Assembly: GCA_003524845.1 (NCBI GenBank) | Contig: DQGR01000077.1 | Location: 1 to 14,548, forward strand | Direction: 5' to 3' | Length of the DNA stretch: 14,548 nt | From: Patescibacteria group bacterium | GTDB taxonomy: Bacteria > Patescibacteriota > Microgenomatia > UBA10105 | Position numbers and translations under genes: made by a program | Notes under the pieces: model-generated | Database searches by the model: none | The model's input: only the letters and a program-made list of their open reading frames with translations | Told to the model about the DNA's origin: nothing | Part shown: positions 1 through 6,621 of the stretch, piece by piece | Layout of the letters: each line of letters starts with the position of its first letter | Position numbering within the stretch: position 1 is the stretch's first letter

Positions 1-251
1 AGGAGTTTTCAAACAGGCTCTAACATGATCTATAATTGTAAGTGAATTATGGATTAATTTAGATTTTACTAGTCTCAAATATACTTTATATGCACGTAGG
101 TCAACTGATAATCCCCAACAGCGAATCCACTAATTCTGCTATATAAGATGAAATTAGTCGTTATATTTACTTGAACTTAACAGCGGATGAGGAGAAATTT
201 ATTGTCTGATCAACTAAAAAAGCCATTAATAACACGTATAAAAGTGTGTTA
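1..251. other. Left chromosomal flank, no gene seen
   Basis: This AT-rich stretch lies outside the left attachment repeat, so before integration it would have been the sequence just downstream of the tRNA-Pro gene. Both strands are broken by frequent stops, and the longest plausible reading (starting near 188, ending at the TAA at 250-252) is only about 20 codons. I see no RNA gene or convincing promoter in it. Confidence 0.5.
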
Positions 252-266
252 ACTACATACTAGTCG
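252..266 (+). repeat. Left attachment-site core (attL)
   Basis: ACTACATACTAGTCG is identical to 4485-4499. It contains imperfect symmetry (ACTA, five bases, TAGT), as expected of a serine-recombinase crossover region. Bases on either side differ between the copies (A before the left copy, T before the right; A after the left, G after the right), so 15 bp is the full identity. Confidence 0.8.
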
Positions 267-405
267 AGCAGAAGCGACGAGTATTGAACTCCTTAAACCT
301 CTTGCCGAGTCAATTTTAACACATTGGGATTATGCTACTTTTGATGCACGGATTTTAGAAGTAAACAGAGCGCCAATGATGTATAATCAACTATATGAGT
401 ACTGA
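253..405 (+). pseudogene. Detached C-terminal tail of the serine recombinase
   Basis: This is an open frame with no start codon near its beginning: a TAA at 250-252 sits just before it in the same frame, and the first ATG is at 376. It begins exactly in the left attachment core, in the same codon phase in which the recombinase enters the right core (His-Thr-Ser at 4489-4497 and again at 256-264). Joining the ends gives the recombinase 46 further codons, from CGA at 265 to TAC at 402, stopping at TGA 403-405. The tail reads like real protein, with a leucine-rich helical stretch (IELLKPLAES) and then HWDYATFDARI. It ends 8 bases past the ATG at 395, an overlap typical of translational coupling. 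Stranded by integration, it cannot be translated as a recombinase part here. I infer that it is functional in the excised circle. Confidence 0.7.
382..387 (+). promoter_or_regulatory. -10 box for the first cargo gene, leaderless type
   Basis: A perfect TATAAT lies seven bases before the ATG at 395. A start site at the usual distance would fall on or next to that ATG. I see no good -35 element. It lies inside the recombinase tail, so the cargo could be transcribed in the integrated state without the recombinase promoter. Confidence 0.45.
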
Positions 406-613
406 TGATTTCACTGACAAAACTCATGCTCCGCAAATACCAAACCCACCTGTGGAAAACGATAGTCCGATACCGGATATGGTAAACACCTTAAAATCGG
501 TTGATACTACTTCATCAGAAGCAACTCAAAATGCAGCAAGCATGAGTGACGGAAAAGGCGGCCGGATAACCTATACAGAAAATTTACCCAAATCAGATAT
601 ACACGACCACTAA
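395..613 (+). CDS. Small acidic protein of unknown function, 72 aa
   Basis: I do not recognise this protein. It is polar and low in complexity: rich in Asp, Ser, Thr, Asn and Pro in the first half, with no membrane segment, cysteine motif or clear fold, so it is probably largely disordered. It opens the cargo operon. The next gene starts 30 to 50 bases after its stop. Its ATG overlaps the stranded recombinase tail by 11 bases, which would couple the two in the excised circle. There is no Shine-Dalgarno sequence, but a TATAAT box seven bases upstream suggests a leaderless transcript. The coupling and the promoter placement favour a real gene. Composition alone would not. Confidence 0.5.
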   Translation: MSTDDFTDKTHAPQIPNPPVENDSPIPDMVNTLKSVDTTSSEATQNAASMSDGKGGRITYTENLPKSDIHDH

Positions 614-642
614 TATCTACTACCAATGTATTGAACTTATGT

Positions 643-1143
643 ATGAAAACAGTCTTAAACGGCAAAGTCGTCAAAAGCAATTATTGGGGTATCTATGCAA
701 TGTGGATACGAAATGGAGTGAGTTGTGCAGAGTGCGCGCGCCGCGCGGCGCAACTCTTCAATGAAGATATTTCGCCGGATGCGTTTGAAAACTATAAAAA
801 AACTTTTGATAGCAAGAGTTTTACTCCATCCCTACTGCCCTTTTCAGACTTAGACCTCGTAATTGATGATGAACGGCATTTAGCACAACTTATCTTGCTC
901 AAAGAAAAGCGACTTAGTCAGCTTTTGTTGAAAGAGGATAAGCAGTCGAGCATTCAAGACCGTAGGATAGACCATATGATTACCGAGTTGGCAGACCTGC
1001 TAGTAAGATATGGCGCGCTTCGAAAAAAAACTTTTGAGATACAGGCGCACTTTAGTGAACTGATTAAAAATATCGCTAAGCACCAAACCTACGAACCTAT
1101 GAGCGAAAGTGAAGTAATAAAAGGTTTAGAAGAGATGTTTTGA
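643..1143 (+). CDS. Unrecognised helical protein, possible HTH and coiled coil
   Basis: I do not recognise this family. I chose the ATG at 643 over a TTG at 631 in the same frame. The first ~55 residues contain a short helical stretch with two cysteines (CAECARRAAQLF) followed by a second helix around DAFENYKKTF, which could be a helix-turn-helix of the kind seen in small DNA-binding subunits; this is speculative. Residues about 80-150 are strongly helical and charged, with heptad-like leucines, and may form a coiled coil. There is no signal peptide or membrane segment. Its TGA overlaps the ATG of the DUF4238 gene by one base (TGATG), so the two are translationally coupled and probably act together. 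Confidence 0.7.
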   Translation: MKTVLNGKVVKSNYWGIYAMWIRNGVSCAECARRAAQLFNEDISPDAFENYKKTFDSKSFTPSLLPFSDLDLVIDDERHLAQLILLKEKRLSQLLLKEDKQSSIQDRRIDHMITELADLLVRYGALRKKTFEIQAHFSELIKNIAKHQTYEPMSESEVIKGLEEMF

Positions 1144-2168
1144 TGAGAGATTTTATTCTCTCAGTGCATCTTAAAAATATGAAAAAAACTAGTCATACTA
1201 AACAAGAACATTTTATCCCAAGACAAAGTTATTTAGAGTATTTCACTGATAAGACTGATAAAAAGCCGTTCGTATGGGTGTATGAGTCCCCACGAGGTCT
1301 TTATCAATCATTTGATACTGCAATACCAAAGCAAATTACGCCATTTAATTTATGTAAGATTAACAGTTTTTACGAAACCCCTAAATCACCCGTCAATTTA
1401 CTTGAACAAGCATTAGCGAAAATAGAAGGAGATTATAAGTCAATTCTTGAAACAAAAATACTCAATAGGATTGAGTTGTCAGAAGAAGAAAAACAAAAAG
1501 TTGCTTTGTTTATAAGTACATTAGAGGCAAGAACTCCAACAAACAAACAGCACTATCATAAATTTATTGATGATGTTCTTAATTTGGTGAAGTCCAACGA
1601 AGAGCAGTTTATAAAAGGTAAAAAGTCTAAACTTCATGAAGAACTTGACCAAGGTAAAGAAGAGAACACGTTTTTTGCGATTTCGGTCGCAACTGCAATT
1701 GACCTTAACAGGTGGAGATTTTCTGATTTTTTATTTTTGAACGTTCAATATAACGACGATGACCAATTTTTTATCTCGTCTGATTTTCCAGTTTTTCAAT
1801 ACGATTTTGCAATGATGAACTCTTTTTACGGAGTACCTCCAAATTCGGCCACAATTGAGGTTACTGTGCCTCTAACTTCACAAATAGCACTTTTGGTAAA
1901 CAATTGTGGGTTTAATGGTTACGCCAGCCTAGACCATAATATGGTGCGAGAGTTAAACAATAGGACTTTTAATGGTGCCAGAGGATATTTATTGGCTCAT
2001 AAAAAAGTAGATAAAACTTTTGTAGTTAGATGTACTGATAGATATAGGCAAAGTTTTCTACTCCATCTTATGAGCAAAAGACTTCAAAACGAAGATTTTG
2101 AAAGAAAAAGTAAGAAGTATAAGATAAAAAATAAGCCGGGAGAAGCTAATCCAGCGAAGAAAGATTAA
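1143..2168 (+). CDS. DUF4238 family protein
   Basis: Assigned to DUF4238 from its N-terminal signature near residue 20 (KQEHFIPRQSYLEYF, matching the family's H-P-x-x-Y-L-x-x-F pattern), the central Trp and SSDFPVF segment (the family's 'SD-x-P' motif, about residues 205-225), and the following VPLTSQIALLV strand. At about 341 aa it is a normal length. The family has no assigned biochemical activity that I can state, though members turn up as cargo of mobile elements. I preferred the ATG at 1143, coupled to the upstream stop as TGATG, over the TTG at 1140. The ATG at 1179, giving MKKTSHTKQ, is also possible and starts right at the domain. The C-terminus is lysine-rich and probably flexible. 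It is third in the cargo operon. Confidence 0.8.
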   Translation: MRDFILSVHLKNMKKTSHTKQEHFIPRQSYLEYFTDKTDKKPFVWVYESPRGLYQSFDTAIPKQITPFNLCKINSFYETPKSPVNLLEQALAKIEGDYKSILETKILNRIELSEEEKQKVALFISTLEARTPTNKQHYHKFIDDVLNLVKSNEEQFIKGKKSKLHEELDQGKEENTFFAISVATAIDLNRWRFSDFLFLNVQYNDDDQFFISSDFPVFQYDFAMMNSFYGVPPNSATIEVTVPLTSQIALLVNNCGFNGYASLDHNMVRELNNRTFNGARGYLLAHKKVDKTFVVRCTDRYRQSFLLHLMSKRLQNEDFERKSKKYKIKNKPGEANPAKKD

Positions 2169-2214
2169 CCGGTACACTAAGTCTTAAAACCCCCGTTTTA
2201 CCGCTATTTTGGTG

Positions 2215-2220
2215 TATAAT
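2215..2220 (+). promoter_or_regulatory. -10 box for the reductase gene, leaderless type
   Basis: A perfect TATAAT lies six bases before the ATG at 2227, so the transcript would start at or beside the start codon. There is no Shine-Dalgarno sequence and no convincing -35. A weak AAAAC/GTTTT stem just upstream (2187-2199) might mark the end of the preceding operon. Confidence 0.5.
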
Positions 2221-2226
2221 TTAGAT

Positions 2227-2943
2227 ATGGTTGAACAAAATCGTCCCTACGTAGTGTGCCACATGATGAGTACCATTGATGGGAAAATTGCGAGTGGTGT
2301 AAAAGGAGTGGAAATACTCAATGACCATTTTGAAATCTACACGCAGGTTGAACATCTGTTGGAAGCCAAAGCATGGCTGTGTGGTCGTGTCACAATGGAA
2401 ATGTTTGCGCAGGGCGTCGGAACCCCGCTCCCACCTTTGACGAAAGAAGTTGATAGTTCTGATTTTATAGCTCCATATAACGGCAGTAATTTTATGGTTG
2501 CGGTAGATACAAAAGGATTGCTGCGTTGGGACTCAAATATGATTACGTTGAGTAACCAACCGGAAAAAGAACACCTGATTGTTGTGGTTACGAGTCAAAC
2601 TCCAAAAGATTATCTCGCCTATTTACAAAGCAAGAGTATTTCATACGTATTTGGCGGGCAAGAAGAAGTTGATTTTGGTGAGTTATTTCATAAATTGAAG
2701 GATAAGTTTCACATTGACCGATTGTTACTTGAAGGCGGCGGTTTACTCAATGGTTCAGTTATGGCCGCAGGTTTGGTAGATGAAATTAGCCTATTAGTTA
2801 CACCACTCGCGCTCAATAAAGCTAGTGCTCCGTCTGTTTTTGAGAGGCGAACAGACGATGTAGATGTTACCAAATATAGTCTTTTTGAAGTAAAACAAAT
2901 GGATAAAGATACGGTATGGCTCCGGTACAAGAAAAAAGTTTAG
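2227..2943 (+). CDS. RibD C-terminal / dihydrofolate-reductase-like reductase
   Basis: An NADPH-binding DHFR-fold reductase of the RibD C-terminal type. The opening strand and loop (RPYVVCHMMSTIDGKIASG) match the family's 'S-x-DG-K-I' substrate loop, and LLLEGGGLLNGSVMAAGLVDEI near residues 170-190 matches the conserved nucleotide-binding 'EGG' and 'LVDE' motifs. At 238 aa it is a stand-alone domain without the RibD deaminase half. No other riboflavin or folate gene is in the window, so the substrate is unknown; pyrimidine or pterin reduction is a family-based guess. I started it at ATG 2227 instead of the TTG at 2209, which would place the TATAAT box inside the gene. It lies inside the recombinase element as cargo, 27 bases before the recombinase start. 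Confidence 0.82.
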   Translation: MVEQNRPYVVCHMMSTIDGKIASGVKGVEILNDHFEIYTQVEHLLEAKAWLCGRVTMEMFAQGVGTPLPPLTKEVDSSDFIAPYNGSNFMVAVDTKGLLRWDSNMITLSNQPEKEHLIVVVTSQTPKDYLAYLQSKSISYVFGGQEEVDFGELFHKLKDKFHIDRLLLEGGGLLNGSVMAAGLVDEISLLVTPLALNKASAPSVFERRTDDVDVTKYSLFEVKQMDKDTVWLRYKKKV

Positions 2944-2970
2944 TGTATTGCGTTTATATGTTATACCAAT

Positions 2971-4506
2971 ATGGATACTTCCGAGTTGGACGTCACAAAA
3001 CTCAAGTATGCTCTTTATGCCCGTAAATCAACATCAGACGAAACACGGCAAGTAAGAAGCATCCCCGACCAAATACTTGAGTGTAAAGAGCTTGCGGCGA
3101 GAACTTACATAAATATCGTTGGAAAGCCCCTTATTGAAACTAAATCCGCCAAAAAACCAAATCAGCGTCCGGTGTTTACCCAAATGTTAAAAGACATTAA
3201 AGCTGGAAAATATGACAGTATTCTTGCGTGGAACCCAGACAGACTTGCACGCAATATGAAAGAGGGCGGCGAGATTATTGACCTAATAGACCAAGGTGTA
3301 ATAAAAGATTTGAAGTTTGTTACTCATCATTTTACCAATGATGCGAACGGAAAAATGCTCCTCGGTATGGCATTTGTATTGTCCAAACAATACTCTGACG
3401 ACTTATCACAAAAAGTGACACGCGGGGTGCGTAGCCGCTTTAGAGAAGGTAGGACACCTATACCCAAGCATGGGTACCTCAACGAGGACGGTATATATCG
3501 ACCAGACGTTAAGAACTTTGAGCTTATTTGTGAGGCATGGCAAATGAGGGGAAAAGCAACCGCAATTGAAGTCATATCCGACTATATGAACAAAAACGGT
3601 TATGCAAGAGTTATCAAAAAATCCAGAAAAAATGTAGATATGGATAAGCGGATACTCAGCAAGATTTTCCATGACCCCTTTTATCGAGGTGTACTTATCC
3701 AAGCTGGTCAAGAAGTTAATCTATGTGAGCTTTACAACTTTGTACCGGCTGTTTCAGAAGCCGATTATATTAGCGTACAACGACTAGATTATCGTAAAAT
3801 ACGACCAACCACCCCTCATAAAATTACTTTTTATCCTCTTCGTCGTATGGTGCTCTGCTCTTATTGCAATAATCCGTGTGTAGTTGCACCATCAACAAGT
3901 CAGAGTGCTAAAAGATATTTGTATTACCGGTGCGATAACGAGTTTTGCTCGCGTAAAAAGCGGTCAATTAGAGCTAAAGTGGTATTTGATTTCATTTACG
4001 AGTTTTTGGCCGACGGACTTAATTTTACAGAAAAAGAGTATCAAGATTACTACAAAAATCTAAATCAAGTTACGGATGTGAAACGTCAGAGCGTCCGAAA
4101 ACAACTCCACAATAAACGAGGCATTCTTAAATCAGTCATACAGGAGCATAAAGAACGCGCTCTTCAAATAGTTAAAATTGAAACAGATAGCTCAGTATGG
4201 AAAGTCATATCACACAAAATTGCTGAGCTAGATACACAAATAGAGGAGCTTAAAGGAGAGATTGAAGATTTAGAAGCGCAATTGAGGGAGCCGGAAACAG
4301 ACCGACTCACTATAGAACAATTCTTGAACTTATCAAAAAATGCCGCCAGTATCTTCAAATCCGCAGACGTAGTGATTAAAGATAGAGTTTGTCGTTATAT
4401 TTTCTTGAACTTTACAGTTGACGAGCAAAAAGTATTGTCCTATCAACTAAAAGAGCCGTTCGCGACACTCCTAAAAGAGCGTCTACTACATACTAGTCGG
4501 GGATAG
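2971..4506 (+). CDS. Large serine recombinase (site-specific integrase)
   Basis: Catalyses integration and probably excision of this element through a serine-DNA intermediate. Residues 11-150 form the resolvase catalytic domain, with YARKS giving nucleophile Ser20, and NPDRLAR giving Arg91 and Arg94. The recombinase domain follows (about 160-280). A zinc ribbon has Cys296, Cys299, Cys321 and Cys326, then a long coiled coil (about 375-450) and a C-terminal helical part. At 511 aa it fits the large serine recombinases. Its last two residues and stop (CGG GGA TAG) are read from the antisense of the tRNA-Pro 3' end, so this C-terminus was created by integration. In the circular form the frame would continue to 555 aa, ending at position 405. 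The ATG at 2971 is preceded by TATACC but no clear ribosome-binding site. Confidence 0.95.
   Translation: MDTSELDVTKLKYALYARKSTSDETRQVRSIPDQILECKELAARTYINIVGKPLIETKSAKKPNQRPVFTQMLKDIKAGKYDSILAWNPDRLARNMKEGGEIIDLIDQGVIKDLKFVTHHFTNDANGKMLLGMAFVLSKQYSDDLSQKVTRGVRSRFREGRTPIPKHGYLNEDGIYRPDVKNFELICEAWQMRGKATAIEVISDYMNKNGYARVIKKSRKNVDMDKRILSKIFHDPFYRGVLIQAGQEVNLCELYNFVPAVSEADYISVQRLDYRKIRPTTPHKITFYPLRRMVLCSYCNNPCVVAPSTSQSAKRYLYYRCDNEFCSRKKRSIRAKVVFDFIYEFLADGLNFTEKEYQDYYKNLNQVTDVKRQSVRKQLHNKRGILKSVIQEHKERALQIVKIETDSSVWKVISHKIAELDTQIEELKGEIEDLEAQLREPETDRLTIEQFLNLSKNAASIFKSADVVIKDRVCRYIFLNFTVDEQKVLSYQLKEPFATLLKERLLHTSRG
4485..4499 (+). repeat. Right attachment-site core (attR)
   Basis: Identical to 252-266. 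It lies inside the recombinase reading frame and its last three bases are the 3' terminal positions of the tRNA-Pro gene (discriminator and first acceptor pairs). The host attB is inferred to be the left flank joined to this core and the tRNA. Confidence 0.8.
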
Positions 4507-4570
4507 AGGACTTGAACCTCTGACCTCACGACCCCCAGCCGTGCGTTCTAGCCAACTGAACTAATCCCCG
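4497..4570 (-). tRNA. tRNA-Pro, anticodon GGG
   Basis: Folds as a complete cloverleaf on the minus strand. The acceptor stem is CGGGGAT paired with ATCCCCG, with discriminator A. The D arm is GTTC/GAAC. The anticodon stem CACGG/TCGTG encloses loop CTGGGGG, giving anticodon GGG. The T arm is AGAGG-TTCAAGT-CCTCT. The C1:G72 pair and the anticodon both indicate proline. CCA is not encoded; the discriminator is followed by CTAGTA. The last ten bases of the serine recombinase gene overlap the 3' end in antisense. Confidence 0.96.
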
Positions 4571-4593
4571 CCTGCGCTAAAGCTGCCTCCTTC

Positions 4594-4633
4594 GCCGAAA
4601 CGGCTACGAAAGCCAAGTCGGCGGGCAAGCCCG
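4594..4633 (-). other. Tandem hairpins in the tRNA-Pro leader
   Basis: On the minus strand, CGGG-CTTG-CCCG (4622-4633) is followed by a longer stem, GCCGA...TCGGC (4594-4598 with 4618-4622), that encloses GGCT-TTCGT-AGCC. They share base 4622, so they may compete. The stretch is much more GC-rich than its surroundings and lies between the probable -10 and the tRNA 5' end. Processing signal, terminator of the upstream operon and small repeat are all possible. Confidence 0.35.
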
Positions 4634-4650
4634 AAACCAAAGCAGTAAGC

Positions 4651-4656
4651 ATTATA
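4651..4656 (-). promoter_or_regulatory. -10 box for tRNA-Pro
   Basis: A perfect TATAAT on the minus strand, about 80 bases upstream of the mature tRNA 5' end, just after the stop of the glycosylase gene. The -35 (TCGTGA at 17 bp) is weak. Confidence 0.4.
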
Positions 4657-4662
4657 ACCGAT

Positions 4663-5484
4663 TTATGGTTTAATCACGAATTGGTCACCTGTCTGACTAA
4701 TTAACCCCTCTTTTTCCATTTGCTGTAAGATTGCGCTGACCTGTTCTAAATTTCTTTCGAGAAGTTGTGTGAGTTGTCCTCTGGTTAAAGCGGATTTTTC
4801 CAATAATACTTTCAGAATTAACCCCCGGATTTGCCGGTTTGAGCCAGCAAATTTACTTTGTTTCATGTACTCTTTACTGCGGATATTGGGATTACCAAAG
4901 GTTTTTTTCAAATACGTTCCATAGTCCATGAGCGCCCAATACCATTCTCGTGGATGGTTCCGGTCAAGGGTACTCATGACGAGAGGTATTATTTTTTTGT
5001 CAGAAATTCCCTGCTCATCTTTAAAAAACTCGTACAGGAAAACAGTCCGAATATTAGTTTCGATAAATACCACCGGCTGATTAAAGGCATATGCACAAAT
5101 TGCCGCGGCAGTGGCGTGACTGATGCCGGGCAGCGTGATTAATTCAGTAATAGTTTGTGGTACCCGGCCGGCAAATTTATTTTTAATTATGCCGGCTGAT
5201 TCACGTAAATATTTTGCGCGGCGGTTGTATCCGAGCCCACTCCACACTTTAAGTACGTGAGTGAGTGGGGTAGCAGCGAGTCTGTTAACGTCCGGAAATT
5301 CATTTAAGAATTGTTGATACTTACTTATCACACGAGTTACCTGTGTTTGCTGGAGCATGACTTCAGATACAAGGATGTGGTATGGATTGGTAGTTCTCCG
5401 CCAGGGAAGTGAGCGTTGGTTTTGGGAAAAGTACTCGTAATTTTTCTGTTGGAATGAGGTTACCGCATCTGGAGTGATTTCCAT
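4663..5484 (-). CDS. MutY-like A/G-specific adenine glycosylase, no Fe-S cluster
   Basis: An HhH-GPD base-excision DNA glycosylase of the MutY branch, expected to remove adenine mispaired with 8-oxoguanine. Evidence is the LPWR motif near residue 27, SEVMLQQTQV with catalytic Glu41, WSGLGYNRRA (81-90), and the helix-hairpin-helix LPGISHATAAAIC (118-130). The following strand reads FIETNIRTV where E. coli MutY has its LDGN loop, so the catalytic Asp position holds Glu142. The protein has one cysteine (Cys130), so the 4Fe-4S cluster of classical MutY is absent. In place of the 8-oxoG-recognising C-terminal domain there is a ~60-residue segment that looks like a winged helix. The start codon overlaps the stop of the polyprenyl synthase gene by one base (TAATG), so translation is coupled. 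The substrate specificity is less certain than the fold. Confidence 0.87.
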   Translation of the reverse strand: MEITPDAVTSFQQKNYEYFSQNQRSLPWRRTTNPYHILVSEVMLQQTQVTRVISKYQQFLNEFPDVNRLAATPLTHVLKVWSGLGYNRRAKYLRESAGIIKNKFAGRVPQTITELITLPGISHATAAAICAYAFNQPVVFIETNIRTVFLYEFFKDEQGISDKKIIPLVMSTLDRNHPREWYWALMDYGTYLKKTFGNPNIRSKEYMKQSKFAGSNRQIRGLILKVLLEKSALTRGQLTQLLERNLEQVSAILQQMEKEGLISQTGDQFVIKP

Positions 5485-6554
5485 TATTTAGCGCGGTTTT
5501 GGTTATATGAAATAAGCGCTATTAAAAATTCTTTATGCAGAGGTGCAACCGGAAGTGTGCTGATAATTTCGCGGGCTTTGCGTTCCAAAATTTGTTTCTG
5601 TTTTCGGATCAGATTATTTATTCCTAAGTCATTGACCAATGTTTGAACAAAAGCCATGTCTTTTACTGAAAGATTCGGGTTACCAAAAACTGTATTCAGA
5701 CGTTTTTTCTGAGCAGAGTCAGCCAAAACAAAAAGATAATGGTGGTATAGAGTTTTATTATTGCGGCTGATGTCTGTACCTACCGGCTTTCCTGTTACCT
5801 TACTTGTGCCAAATAAAGAAAGTTCGTCATCTTTGAGTTGAAATAATATGCCCAAGTACTCCCCCAACTGTGTTATTTTAGTGATTATTTGTGTTGGTTG
5901 TTTAGTAAATAAGGCTGCACAGGTAAGTGGTAGGGAAAACGTATACCGGCCGGTTTTAAACTGATATAACTTGAGAATTTCTGTTTCCTCAATTTGCTTA
6001 CTGGTAGCGCTAAAAAAAACATCCTGCATTTGCGCAAGCTCAACCAACTGAATTTCTTCCAGGACAAGTTTTGTGATCCGGGTTTTTGTTTCCGGTGAAA
6101 CCGTAAGTGAATTAAGAAGTTCAAACGCCAGAAAGAAGCCAACGTCACCGGCACAAATTGCCAGGGAAATTCCAAACTGCACGGGGTTTGTTGATTTTCT
6201 ATTTATTCCAATTGCCTGGAATTGTGTATGCATCGCCGGTTTGCCACGTCTCAATGCATCCTGGTCAATAATGTCATCGTGAATCAGTATGGCTGATTGG
6301 ATAAGTTCAAGTGCAGCAGCAGCTTTCATGTGTTCGGCAGTAATTTTCCGGCCGAACATTTCCGTGCTAAATAACAGCAAAGCACCTCGGATCATTTTGC
6401 CGTTTTTACTAAACTCGAGGAGTCGATCAAGCGTGTCTGATCCCCATTCGTTAACTATTGCAAATCCTGCCTGCTTATCCTTTATTACTTTTTCAAGCTG
6501 CTCGGTGATCGCGGCTTTGTATTGTTGGAGCTGATTAAGTACGTTGTCGTGCAT
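5484..6554 (-). CDS. Polyprenyl diphosphate synthase (GGPP-synthase-like)
   Basis: A trans-isoprenyl diphosphate synthase that condenses isopentenyl diphosphate with allylic diphosphates. The first Asp-rich motif is DDIID at 93-97 followed by ALRRGKPAMH. KTG occurs at 199-201. The second Asp-rich motif is DDELSLFG at 241-248, followed by TGKPVGTDI and NNKT. The second motif has the 'DD-x-L-x-x-FG' form common in bacterial geranylgeranyl or longer-chain synthases, not DDxxD. The 356-aa length is normal. The product chain length cannot be read from the sequence. It is first in a two-gene operon with the glycosylase. The ATG at 6554 has no Shine-Dalgarno sequence but has TATACT seven bases upstream. 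Confidence 0.93.
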   Translation of the reverse strand: MHDNVLNQLQQYKAAITEQLEKVIKDKQAGFAIVNEWGSDTLDRLLEFSKNGKMIRGALLLFSTEMFGRKITAEHMKAAAALELIQSAILIHDDIIDQDALRRGKPAMHTQFQAIGINRKSTNPVQFGISLAICAGDVGFFLAFELLNSLTVSPETKTRITKLVLEEIQLVELAQMQDVFFSATSKQIEETEILKLYQFKTGRYTFSLPLTCAALFTKQPTQIITKITQLGEYLGILFQLKDDELSLFGTSKVTGKPVGTDISRNNKTLYHHYLFVLADSAQKKRLNTVFGNPNLSVKDMAFVQTLVNDLGINNLIRKQKQILERKAREIISTLPVAPLHKEFLIALISYNQNRAK

Positions 6555-6561
6555 GAGGGTC

Positions 6562-6567
6562 AGTATA
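6562..6567 (-). promoter_or_regulatory. -10 box for the polyprenyl synthase gene, leaderless type
   Basis: TATACT on the minus strand, seven bases before the ATG at 6554. Nothing resembling a ribosome-binding site fits between them. Confidence 0.45.
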
Positions 6568-6608
6568 ACACAGGGAATAAGAGTGGCAGTTTAGTTTCAT
6601 TTAGATTA

Positions 6609-6614
6609 TAAAAT
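6609..6614 (+). promoter_or_regulatory. -10 box for the membrane-protease-like gene, leaderless type
   Basis: TAAAAT (within TATAAAAT from 6607) ends seven bases before the ATG at 6622. It is divergent from the polyprenyl synthase promoter, and the two boxes are 41 bases apart. Confidence 0.4.
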
Positions 6615-6621
6615 GTAATGC

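Larger units (their letters stand above)
252..4499 (+). mobile_element. Integrated serine-recombinase element at tRNA-Pro
   Basis: The segment is bounded by a perfect 15-bp direct repeat at 252-266 and 4485-4499. The right copy runs into the 3' end of an intact tRNA-Pro gene, a classic integration target. The right end carries a large serine recombinase. Cargo in left-to-right order is two small unrecognised proteins, a DUF4238 protein and a RibD-C/DHFR-like reductase, all on the plus strand. The unit from repeat to repeat is 4,233 bp. I see no replication, capsid or conjugation gene, so it looks like an integrative cargo element or genomic islet and not a complete phage. The tRNA stays intact because the right repeat covers only its last three positions. 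The boundaries are inferred from the repeat, the tRNA and the recombinase reading frame that continues across the joined ends. Confidence 0.82.

Noticed and set aside
3327..3711. Minus-strand open frames inside the recombinase gene, and similar antisense frames elsewhere
   Set aside because: They lie wholly within well-supported genes, lack promoters and ribosome sites, and have no recognisable motifs.
252..4499. Complete prophage or transposon
   Set aside because: There are no structural, replication or transposase genes and no terminal inverted repeats. The tRNA-adjacent direct repeat plus serine recombinase indicates an integrative islet.
5885..6534. Other-frame ORFs inside the polyprenyl synthase gene
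   Set aside because: Their composition reflects the codons of the true gene, which carries both Asp-rich motifs in its own frame.
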